From contig CANQVS010000002.1 in assembly GCA_947627345.1 (NCBI GenBank), positions 1 to 64,000 of the forward strand: a stretch of 64,000 bases of DNA, read 5' to 3'. Shown here in pieces: positions 9,098 through 16,732 of this stretch. Under the pieces are notes generated by a model. That model saw only the letters and a list, made by a program, of their open reading frames with translations. It was not told where the DNA came from and did not search any database. A program made the translations under genes and the position numbers. Source of the stretch: an uncultured Clostridia bacterium. Lineage in GTDB: Bacteria > Bacillota > Clostridia > Oscillospirales > Acutalibacteraceae. Every line of letters begins with the position of its first letter. The first letter of the stretch is position 1.

Positions 9098-10606
9098 GTG
9101 ATTAAATTGAAGCTTTTAAAATTTTTGATTTCTGTTTTGCTGATTACGACTATAACCGTTATGGGCTTTCCCATGTCCGCTACGGCAAAAACTTCTCAGG
9201 GCGTAATTTATCCTTATTTGCCTGATGTTGAAAATTATTACAGCGAGGCAGAGGAGTATATTGCAAACGCGCTAAGAGAACGCGAGTCTGTAATAAATCT
9301 TGAGATTTTTCAAATACCTCAAGACGATATAATTTATATTCTACGCTCTGTTATGTTTGATAATCCCGATATTTTCTATGTCAACGCATCGTATATTCCG
9401 TATCAGTACAATAAAGCAACAGGAATCATATCAACGGTTACTCCGCAATATATTTTTAATAAAAGTAAAATTCCCTCATATATAAAAAAATTCAACAGTT
9501 CCTCGAAGAAACTTATTGAGGGCATAGATTTGTCGTGGTCGGATTATAAAAAAGCTCTCATAATCCACGATAGAATTATCGCTCATTGTAAATATAAAAA
9601 GGAGAGCCTTAAATCTTACACGGCGTATAATGTTATTGTTTCGGGAAAGGGCATATGCGAGGGATACTCAAGAGCTTATTGTTATCTTTTATCTCTTGTC
9701 GGCGTAGACAGTAAATGTATCAATAACGAAAGTAAGGCTCATTGTTGGAATATGGTTAAAATAAGCGGAAAATGGTATCATGTTGACGTGACATCAGATG
9801 ACCCCGTTCCCGATTTAACGGGATATGTCAGCCACAAGTATTTTTTAATAAATGATACAAAGCTTAAATCCTATAAATCAAAGGAACACACGGGATATAA
9901 ATCTGATTTATCATACAGTTCATCATATAAAAGCACTTCGTCAACTCACAACAAAGCGTTTTTCAGAAAAATATTAACGCAAATTATATACAGCAACGGT
10001 TATTATTACTATCTTGATAACAATTACAAAAATAAGCATTATTCAGCTTTAATCAGAAAAAAGGACAGCTCCAAAAAAGTTATTAAAGTTATAAAGGACG
10101 TTTGGCGTGCGGGTGACGGTGTAAGATTTGTAAGGTCTTATTGCAATCTTTGCGAGAAAGACGGATATATTTATTTTAATTCAAAGCGTTCAATATACCG
10201 TTACAGCCTTTCAGGCTCAAAGCTTAAAAAGCTTTATAAAATGCCGAGCTTTTTATCGAAAAATTTTGTAGGAATTAAATTCAGCGGTTCGTCAATTTAC
10301 GCTACAAAAAGAAACGCAGATATGACAAAATCAACCGTTAGCCGTATTATTTCAATTTCCTCAAAAAATAAAGCGACTGTTTTACCGTTTGTACGCTACA
10401 GTTCAAAAAAATTGAAAGCTAAAAAATCCTTTAAATTAAAGGTTTACTACGGCAGCGGAAAGACAGTTTATAAAACTTCCAATTTAAAAGTCGCAACGGT
10501 GAGTTCAAAAGGTAAAGTAAAGGCTCTGAAAAAAGGAAGCTGTACAATTACAGCGATTAGAAATAACAGGGAAATGAAATGTAAAGTTAAAGTTACAAAA
10601 AAATGA
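9098..10606 (+). CDS. Secreted transglutaminase-like (papain-fold) protein with Ig-like C-terminus
   Basis: A 502-aa exported protein. The signal peptide (KLLKFLISVLLITTITVMGF) is followed by a transglutaminase-like core with a complete Cys-His-Asp set: C187 (KGICEGYS), H215 (AHCWNMV) and D230 (YHVDVTSDDP). A middle region lacks clear family features (about 290-440), and the C-terminus is a Big_2/Ig-like domain (about 445-502; YKTSNLKVATVSSKGKVKAL). Such proteins are often surface proteases or cross-linkers; the substrate is unknown. The start is GTG 9098, or TTG 9107, which has GGTGA 7 bp upstream and would begin right at the signal peptide. Confidence 0.85.
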   Translation: MIKLKLLKFLISVLLITTITVMGFPMSATAKTSQGVIYPYLPDVENYYSEAEEYIANALRERESVINLEIFQIPQDDIIYILRSVMFDNPDIFYVNASYIPYQYNKATGIISTVTPQYIFNKSKIPSYIKKFNSSSKKLIEGIDLSWSDYKKALIIHDRIIAHCKYKKESLKSYTAYNVIVSGKGICEGYSRAYCYLLSLVGVDSKCINNESKAHCWNMVKISGKWYHVDVTSDDPVPDLTGYVSHKYFLINDTKLKSYKSKEHTGYKSDLSYSSSYKSTSSTHNKAFFRKILTQIIYSNGYYYYLDNNYKNKHYSALIRKKDSSKKVIKVIKDVWRAGDGVRFVRSYCNLCEKDGYIYFNSKRSIYRYSLSGSKLKKLYKMPSFLSKNFVGIKFSGSSIYATKRNADMTKSTVSRIISISSKNKATVLPFVRYSSKKLKAKKSFKLKVYYGSGKTVYKTSNLKVATVSSKGKVKALKKGSCTITAIRNNREMKCKVKVTKK

Positions 10607-10620
10607 ATTTATCTTAAAGT

Positions 10621-10655
10621 GTGCATTATGTGATTATTACATAATGCACATTTTT
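10621..10655 (+). terminator. Terminator of the transglutaminase-like gene
   Basis: A perfect 11-bp stem (GTGCATTATGT/ACATAATGCAC) is followed by ATTTTT. Confidence 0.85.
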
Positions 10656-10857
10656 GATTTGTCTACAATACTTGATAGGTTTCTGTTTTATCGTTTTCAC
10701 TCTGTCCGAAGTGAAATAATGTAAGGAATTTATGTAGGATTTTTGAATTAATTTAAGAATGAAAAATTTAAAGGTAAATTTTAATTTTTTTAAATATGAC
10801 TTAAAGGAAAAGTTTCTAAAAAGTCTATAGCAGAACCTGTCCTCTGTATCAAAAGTG

Positions 10858-10930
10858 AGACAGAGGCAGGAACGTATGGGGGATATGAACAACAGAGAGG
10901 GACTGTAATGTTTGACGTGGAGATAAAAAA
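10858..10930 (+). repeat. Interspersed ~70-bp element, copy 3
   Basis: It shares GACAGAGGC, TATGGGGGATAT, AGAGAGGGAC and TTTGACGTGG with the copies at 2397 and 38006 (both minus strand). It runs straight into the terminator of the gene at 10987, antisense to that gene. A stem CCTCTG/CAGAGG (10841-10866) lies at its 5' end. The rest of 10656-10857 holds no recognisable gene. Confidence 0.6.
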
Positions 10931-10955
10931 ACCTCCGCCGAAACGACGGAGGTTG
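10926..10955 (-). terminator. Terminator of the cohesin-like gene
   Basis: On the minus strand AACCTCCG-TCGTTTCGG-CGGAGGTT is followed by T7. Confidence 0.88.
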
Positions 10956-10986
10956 AAATTAAAGATTATCCGGATTGTAAGAATAA

Positions 10987-11895
10987 TTATTTAACCTTAA
11001 CTTTAACGGTCTTGGTTATTGACTTGGACTTATATGTCTTAGTACCCTTGGCGGTAACCTTAACCTTAATCTTTAAGGTAGTCTTCTTATACTTACCCTT
11101 CTTAACAGTAATCTTACCGTTCTTCTTGCTTATAGTAAGCTTCTTAGAACCTGAAACTTTCTTGTAAGAAACTGTACCTTTAGCTTTCTTGACTGTAATA
11201 GCCTTAACAGTCTGCTTAGCTTTCTTAAGCTTAGACTTCTTAACTGTCTTTGTCTTTACTGTAACCTTAATCGGGTTACTTTTTTTCTTTGTTACCTTAG
11301 AGGGCTTAGGAGTAGTCGGCTTAGGATCGGGCTTAGGCTGAACGGTTGTCGGCTGAGTAACGTCTGAAGAACTCGGTTCAGTGGAAGTTGAGTCTTCAAT
11401 CTTAGTTACGTTTCCGAGAATTTCCTCGAAAGTAACTGAGTTTGTAATATTAACGTCATTCAGATTGCATATAAACAAATTGGAGGCAGAGCGGTCAAGA
11501 GAAATCTCTCCGTTGCCTGCGCTTTTAACGCTGAATGAAACTTCAATAAGAAGGCGCTTTGCTGTGAAGTCATAACCATCATATTTAGAGAAGTTAAAGT
11601 CAATTTCATCCGTAACATTTTCAGTATAGTTAACAAGCGGTGTACCCAAAATGGAGTCAAATTTAATGTCGCTTATAGAAAGTAAAGAGCTTGGATAGTA
11701 AATAATAAACTGACCGTTCTCAATCACTTCGGGGGTTGTCATATTAATAGTATAAGTAATTGTGTCACCCTCACCGCATTCATATGTTGTACCGTTAAGT
11801 ACAATCTTTGTGCCTGAGGCCGCGCTGACTGCAGCAATCGAAATAGTTCCGATTATCAGTAAAGCCGAAAGAATAATTGCAATAGTTTTTTTCAT
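10987..11895 (-). CDS. Secreted cohesin-like domain protein with lysine-rich C-terminal tail
   Basis: 302 aa. Signal peptide (MKKTIAIILSALLIIGTISI) then a ~125-residue all-beta domain (about 27-155) whose pattern (YECGEGDTITYTINMTT, GQFIIYYPSSLLSISDIKF, LLIEVSFSVKSAGNGEISLD) resembles cohesin or related CBM-like folds. A Thr/Pro linker (PTTVQPKPDPKPTTPKPS) leads to a ~110-residue tail that is extremely lysine-rich with an Ig-like repeat (SYKKVSGSKKLTISKKNGKI). The basic tail could hold the protein on the anionic wall. If the first domain is a true cohesin it would be a single-cohesin anchor for dockerin proteins; I rate that as possible, not shown. A good AAAGGAGG site precedes the ATG. Confidence 0.65.
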   Translation of the reverse strand: MKKTIAIILSALLIIGTISIAAVSAASGTKIVLNGTTYECGEGDTITYTINMTTPEVIENGQFIIYYPSSLLSISDIKFDSILGTPLVNYTENVTDEIDFNFSKYDGYDFTAKRLLIEVSFSVKSAGNGEISLDRSASNLFICNLNDVNITNSVTFEEILGNVTKIEDSTSTEPSSSDVTQPTTVQPKPDPKPTTPKPSKVTKKKSNPIKVTVKTKTVKKSKLKKAKQTVKAITVKKAKGTVSYKKVSGSKKLTISKKNGKITVKKGKYKKTTLKIKVKVTAKGTKTYKSKSITKTVKVKVK

Positions 11896-12010
11896 TTAAG
11901 AAAACCTCCTTTAATCTTTTATATTGTAACATAATTACTTATAAAAATCTATAGTGAAAAATGTATATTTTTTAATTCAAATTTTGTACTATTTGAATAT
12001 ATTGTTTTTG

Positions 12011-12039
12011 TAGACTTTATTTTATAAATATGGTATTAT
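12011..12039 (+). promoter_or_regulatory. Likely promoter of the GH13 amylase gene
   Basis: TAGACT (12011), 17 bp, TATTAT (12034); the -35 is weak. The ribosome site CGGAGG (12058-12063) follows. Confidence 0.4.
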
Positions 12040-12067
12040 TTGTAAAAAGATAAATTCGGAGGTAATT

Positions 12068-14089
12068 ATGTTTAAAAGAGTACTTTCAATTTTTATTTGT
12101 GTCTTATTAATTTTATGTACTGCTTTAAATCTGTCGTCATGCTCAACTTCTTCCCAAAGCGCAGACAGTACAAACACGAATTATAATCTCACAAAAAATA
12201 TAAAAGACGGAGCAATTCTTCATTGTTTCTGCTGGGATTTTAAAACAATTGAAAATTCCCTAGAGGACATTGCGTCAGCAGGTTACAGTGCAATTCAGAC
12301 TTCTCCCGTAAACGAATGCCTTAAAGGAGAAAACGGCGGAATGAGCCTGTATAGCTTAGGCGACGGTAAGTGGTATTACCATTTTCAACCGACCGATTAC
12401 ACTATCGGTAACTATCAGCTCGGAACACGCGATGAGTTTAAATCTATGTGTAAAAAAGCAGACGAACTTGGAATTAAAGTTATTGTAGACGTAGTTGCTA
12501 ACCATACAACTCCTAATACAAGCTCAATTAATAAAAATCTCCTTGATGCCGTAGGCGGTTTAAAAAAGCTTTATCATAAAAATAACAATAAGGATATTGC
12601 TGATTACGGCGACCGACTCCAATGCACAACCTATAAAATGGGTGGTTTGCCCGACATTAATACCGAAAACAAGGCTTATCAGGATTATTTTATTAAGTAT
12701 CTTAACGACTGTATAAGCTGTGGCGCAGACGGTTTCCGTTACGACGCGGCAAAGCATATCGGACTTCCCGATGACCCAAAAGAAGCTAAAGGTATAAAAA
12801 ATAATTTCTGGGACAGAGTTACCACCGAAATAAAAAATGCTGATAAAATCTTTAACTACGGAGAAGTGTTACAGGGCGATAACGACCGTATCGGCGATTA
12901 TATAGATAAAATCGGCGCTTGTACCGCAAGTTCTTACGGTGAGGCGCTTAGAAATGCTGTAATAAGCTGTAATATTGATACAGCGTTCGTTGAGGATTTA
13001 AAGGTCGGCTCAAACGAAAACTGCGTGACGTGGGTCGAATCTCACGATAATTATATCAACGACGGCAACTGGCAGGCTATGAATAAGAAGCAGGTTATTA
13101 CCGCATGGGCTGTTATTGCGGCAAGAGCCAAAGGTACACCGTTATTCTTTGACCGTCCCATAGGCTCATCTACCGACAATCAGTGGGGAACGATGAATCG
13201 TATCGGCGCAAGCGGAGATATGTTTTATAAGGATAAAAAAGTTAAAGCCGTAAACTTTTTCAGAAACGCTATGGCGGGTGAGGACGAATATCTTATGAAT
13301 CCCGATAAAAATTCAACATCTTTGCAAATCTGCCGAGGCAACAAGGGCGCTGTAATTATAAATACAGAGGGAAAATTAAAGGTTGATTTCGAAACAAATC
13401 TTGCCGACGGCACCTATGTTGACCGCGTTGACGGTGAAACTGTATACACCGTAAAGGACGGCAAAATTACCTGCGATAAAGAAGTTCCCGAATACGGCGT
13501 TGTTGTTCTTTACAATGAAAACTACACTCAGTATGCCTCTCCAGTAACCGTAAAAGTTTCCGATAATACAAAATTCACCTATGATACAGATACCGTTAAG
13601 GTTAAGCTTCAGGCTGAAAACGCTGAAAAATCAACCTACAGCATTAACGACGGTAAGGAAAAAACATATAAAAACGGTGATAAAGTTACAATTAAATCAA
13701 AGGACGCTCTTGACGGCATAGTTACCTTAACATTAAAAGGTATGGGAAATGCGGGTCAGAAATCCTATATGAAATATTACTTTACAAACGATTCTGTTAC
13801 AGGAACAAGCACAGCGCGTGTAGTAAACGCGGGAGATAAAATATCTCTGAAAAAGCCTCAAAAATGGGGTAACAGTATTTACGCATACGTTTACGACGAC
13901 GAGGTTCAGGAAACTCCGTGGCCGGGCAATAAAATGAAAAAGAAAAAGAGCGGAATTTACGAGTATACCCTTAAATTCGATTGGGAAAATGCCTATGTAA
14001 TTTTTAATGACGGCGAAAATCAATATCCGGGTCAAAATGAACAGGGACTTGACCTTGAAGCAGATAAAGAATATTCTATTGAAGAATAA
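12068..14089 (+). CDS. Alpha-amylase lipoprotein (GH13) with C-terminal starch-binding module
   Basis: Hydrolyses alpha-1,4 bonds in starch at the cell surface. 673 aa. A lipoprotein signal ends in LSSC (lipidated C25). The GH13 barrel (about 45-500) has all four classic motifs: DVVANH (D141, H146), GFRYDAAKH (nucleophile D226), GEVLQ (acid/base E266) and VESHDN (D327). A beta domain follows (~500-585), then a CBM26-like module (about 590-673; QKWGNSIYAYVYDD, PWPGNKM, AYVIFNDGENQYPG). The order resembles Bacillus AmyE-type amylases (GH13_28). There is no dockerin, so the protein is tied to the membrane by its lipid rather than to a scaffold. It is transcribed alone. Confidence 0.93.
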   Translation: MFKRVLSIFICVLLILCTALNLSSCSTSSQSADSTNTNYNLTKNIKDGAILHCFCWDFKTIENSLEDIASAGYSAIQTSPVNECLKGENGGMSLYSLGDGKWYYHFQPTDYTIGNYQLGTRDEFKSMCKKADELGIKVIVDVVANHTTPNTSSINKNLLDAVGGLKKLYHKNNNKDIADYGDRLQCTTYKMGGLPDINTENKAYQDYFIKYLNDCISCGADGFRYDAAKHIGLPDDPKEAKGIKNNFWDRVTTEIKNADKIFNYGEVLQGDNDRIGDYIDKIGACTASSYGEALRNAVISCNIDTAFVEDLKVGSNENCVTWVESHDNYINDGNWQAMNKKQVITAWAVIAARAKGTPLFFDRPIGSSTDNQWGTMNRIGASGDMFYKDKKVKAVNFFRNAMAGEDEYLMNPDKNSTSLQICRGNKGAVIINTEGKLKVDFETNLADGTYVDRVDGETVYTVKDGKITCDKEVPEYGVVVLYNENYTQYASPVTVKVSDNTKFTYDTDTVKVKLQAENAEKSTYSINDGKEKTYKNGDKVTIKSKDALDGIVTLTLKGMGNAGQKSYMKYYFTNDSVTGTSTARVVNAGDKISLKKPQKWGNSIYAYVYDDEVQETPWPGNKMKKKKSGIYEYTLKFDWENAYVIFNDGENQYPGQNEQGLDLEADKEYSIEE

Positions 14090-14091
14090 TA

Positions 14092-14128
14092 AAAATACGG
14101 CGCCTTTGTTTAAAGACGCCGTATTTTG
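14092..14128. terminator. Bidirectional terminator
   Basis: The 11-bp stem AAAATACGGCG/CGCCGTATTTT lies between the convergent amylase and tspO genes. Confidence 0.85.
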
Positions 14129-14158
14129 TAATTAAATAGGAGGTAGGATATTCAATTA

Positions 14159-14635
14159 TTATCCGTTTAAGAGGTAGATGAAAAGATTAAGATAGCTTGC
14201 AAACAAGGTCCATAAAATATAGGGAATTTGTAAAAGACCTGCTGTTTTATTTTTGTTATAAAATCTGATCGCCATAATTATAACAAGTATATCCAGAACA
14301 ACAATCCAGATGAAAGCAAATAATCTCCATTTAAAAACGAAGAAAGCTATCGGCCATAATAAATTTACGAATAATTGAATGTAGTAGATTCCTGAAATAC
14401 TTGAGTCAACAAGCATTTTATCTTTAAGTATTCCATAAGATATACCCATAAGTATATACAGTATTGTCCATACGATAGGGAACACAAATGACGGCGGTGA
14501 CAAAACGGGCTGTATCAGCTCTTCATAGTCCATTGACCCGGAAATTATGAACCCGACTATTCCTCCCAGTACAACAGGTACAAGTATGGAAACAATATAT
14601 GTTTTTATTCTATCCCAGTTTAAACTGACTGTCAT
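14159..14635 (-). CDS. TspO/MBR family membrane protein
   Basis: A 158-aa protein with five membrane helices and family hallmarks: PPSFVFPIVWTILYILMGIS in the first loop-helix 2 region, NLLWPIAFF, and a tryptophan-rich later part. TspO proteins bind porphyrins and sterol-like ligands; the role in anaerobes is unclear. A monocistronic gene with ribosome site AAAGGAG 8 bp before ATG. Confidence 0.9.
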   Translation of the reverse strand: MTVSLNWDRIKTYIVSILVPVVLGGIVGFIISGSMDYEELIQPVLSPPSFVFPIVWTILYILMGISYGILKDKMLVDSSISGIYYIQLFVNLLWPIAFFVFKWRLFAFIWIVVLDILVIIMAIRFYNKNKTAGLLQIPYILWTLFASYLNLFIYLLNG

Positions 14636-14748
14636 AAATTCAACTCCTTTAAAAGCTTTTTTACAATAATTTATGCGTTTAGTATCTTTAATATACTTTT
14701 AACAGGAGGTTATTTTGACTAATTAATATTTTAAAAGGAGAAAGAAGA

Positions 14749-15546
14749 GTGAAACTTGATTCCATTGATAGGGGAAAGGAATTTGATTTTGGAAGAACTT
14801 CCAAAGATTATGCTGAATATCGCGATATTTATCCGAAAAATATGTATAAAAAACTTATTTCTTTTGGTATTGGTAAAAAGGGGCAAAAGATACTTGATTT
14901 AGGTAGTGGTACAGCTGTTTTGCCGATAAATCTCTATGAAACAGGTGCCAAATTTACTGCAACAGATATTTCTGAAAATCAAATTTATTATGCAAAGCTT
15001 AATGCTGAGAAAAAAGGGTGTAAAAAAATAAATTTTAAAGTTTGTCCTGCCGAGAATACCGGTTTTCCCGATAGTAACTTTGACGTTGTTACCGCAGTAC
15101 AATGTTTTCACTATTTTAACCCTGAAGATGCAGCAACAGAAATAAGAAGAATATTAAAACCCAACGGTCTTTTTTGTAAAATTTTTATGGACTGGCTCCC
15201 ATATGAAGATAAAGTAATTAAACAAATGGAGGAACTCGTCTTAAAATACAATCCTGATTGGACCGGTAACGGTTTTAAAGATTTTAAATATAGCTATCCG
15301 AAATGGGCAGATAACAAATTTAAAATAAATACTGTTCATTCTTACAATACAATTATTGATTTTACAAAAGAGGAATGGATAAAACGAATAAAAACTTGCC
15401 GTGGTGTAGGAGCAAGCTTATCAGATTTTGAAATTCAAAAATTTGAAAAAGAGTACCGCAAACTACTTGATGAATACGGTACAAATTATTTGCATTTAAA
15501 ACATCAAATTCATATTGAAATTTATAGTTCGACAAAGGAATATTAA
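14749..15546 (+). CDS. Class I SAM-dependent methyltransferase
   Basis: 265 aa. The Rossmann methyltransferase core has motif I ILDLGSGTAVL (about 47-57), TATDIS as the acidic end of strand 2, and the later NFDVVTAVQCFHYF and EIRRILKPNGLFCKIFMDW typical of the UbiE/COQ5 or methyltransferase_11 group. Substrate not predictable. GTG start at 14749 with AAAAGGAG 10 bp upstream. First gene of a tight three-gene operon (gaps of 2 and 0 bp) with a GNAT acetyltransferase and a broken kinase-like gene. Confidence 0.85.
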   Translation: MKLDSIDRGKEFDFGRTSKDYAEYRDIYPKNMYKKLISFGIGKKGQKILDLGSGTAVLPINLYETGAKFTATDISENQIYYAKLNAEKKGCKKINFKVCPAENTGFPDSNFDVVTAVQCFHYFNPEDAATEIRRILKPNGLFCKIFMDWLPYEDKVIKQMEELVLKYNPDWTGNGFKDFKYSYPKWADNKFKINTVHSYNTIIDFTKEEWIKRIKTCRGVGASLSDFEIQKFEKEYRKLLDEYGTNYLHLKHQIHIEIYSSTKEY

Positions 15547-15548
15547 TT

Positions 15549-15992
15549 ATGCTGATAAGAGAGATTAAAAAAAGTGAATTGGAAGAACTTTTGAATTTAT
15601 ATACGCATCTTCACGAAACGAAATTACCTCAAAATAATGAAAAACTTATAGAAACGTGGAATTATATTTTAGATGATGAAAATTACCATATAATTGTTTG
15701 TGAAGAAAACGGGAAGATTGTATCTTCTTGTGTTTGTGTAATTATTCCTAATCTGACAAGAAACGTTCGCCCGTACGCTCTTGTCGAGAATGTTGTAACT
15801 CATTCATCATACAGGGGAAAGGGCTATGCAACTAATTGTCTTGATTTCGCTGAAAATTTAGCTCGAAAAGCTAATTGTTATAAAATTATGCTGTATACGG
15901 GGTCTAAGGAAACAGCAATTCTTAATTTTTACAAAAAAGCAGGATACAGCTCGACGGATAAAACTGCGTTTATCAAGCAGTTGAAAGGATAA
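15549..15992 (+). CDS. GNAT family N-acetyltransferase
   Basis: A 147-aa protein with the GNAT fold; the acetyl-CoA-binding motif A is VENVVTHSSYRGKGYATNCL (residues ~78-97), followed by YKIMLYTGSKETAILNFYKKAGY. Substrate unknown. It starts 2 bp after the methyltransferase stop. The combination with a methyltransferase and a kinase-like gene recalls small modification operons, but no specific pathway is implied. Confidence 0.88.
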   Translation: MLIREIKKSELEELLNLYTHLHETKLPQNNEKLIETWNYILDDENYHIIVCEENGKIVSSCVCVIIPNLTRNVRPYALVENVVTHSSYRGKGYATNCLDFAENLARKANCYKIMLYTGSKETAILNFYKKAGYSSTDKTAFIKQLKG

Positions 15993-16532
15993 ATGAATAT
16001 AATTATGAAAGTAAATAAAGTAGAATACGAAGTTAAAAAATTTCTCGGGCACGGAAAAGGCGGATACTCTTATCTTGTAGTAAGAGGAAAAGAAAAATAT
16101 GTATTAAAGCAAATTCACCACGGGCCTTGTCCATATTACAATTTTGGAAACAAGATTGAGGCTGAAAAGAACGATTATCAAAGACTTCTTGATGCCGAAA
16201 TCAGAGTACCGAAAATGATTGATATTGATTTACATTTTGAGCGTATTTTAAAAGAGTAAATTAAGGGAGAAACTATATTTGAACTTGTAAAAAATGATGT
16301 TTCAATTGAGCCGTATATGGAGCAAATATATAAAATGTCCGAAAAGGCGAAATCCGCAGGAATTAACATAGACTATTTTCCGACCAATTTTATTGTCCAA
16401 AACGGATTGATTTATTATATTGATTATGAGTGCAATGATTATATGGACGAGTGGAATTTTGAAAACTGGGGTATTAATTATTGCTCCAAAACTTCACAGT
16501 TTATTGAATATTTACAACAACATATGGTTTGA
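15993..16532 (+). pseudogene. Protein-kinase-like gene interrupted by one in-frame stop
   Basis: One reading frame of 179 sense codons is split by a TAA at 16257-16259, with no frame change on either side. The first part has a kinase-like glycine loop and lysine (FLGHGKGGYSYLV, YVLKQIHH); the second has IDYFPTNFIVQNGLIYYIDYE, like the catalytic loop and metal-binding region of kinase/phosphotransferase folds. The junction reads LKE-stop-IKGETIFEL, where TAT or TAC (Tyr) would restore the protein. It may be a recent nonsense mutation, a sequencing error or, less likely, readthrough. It abuts the GNAT gene without a gap. Confidence 0.75.
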
Positions 16533-16732
16533 AAAACAGTATAAAAAGCCTTTAAATAATACATAAAATTTTTTAAAGAAAATATTAAACAAATATTCAC
16601 AGTAAAAGTTGTGCAATTATACTATATTTAAAAAAATTTTTTAATAAAAAAATTCAATATTCTTTACTATTTTAAAAAAATGGAGTAAAATTAAATGTAA
16701 TAAATCTTGTATATACGAGAGGATAGATGTTT

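Noticed and set aside
10626-10892. An 88-codon minus-strand frame in the 10.6-10.9 kb gap.
   Set aside because: It begins in the ~70-bp element and ends in a terminator, with no ribosome site and no recognisable motif.
16257-16259. Programmed readthrough or recoding of the kinase stop.
   Set aside because: The codon is TAA, which is not used for selenocysteine, and no recoding signal is visible. A plain nonsense change is simpler.
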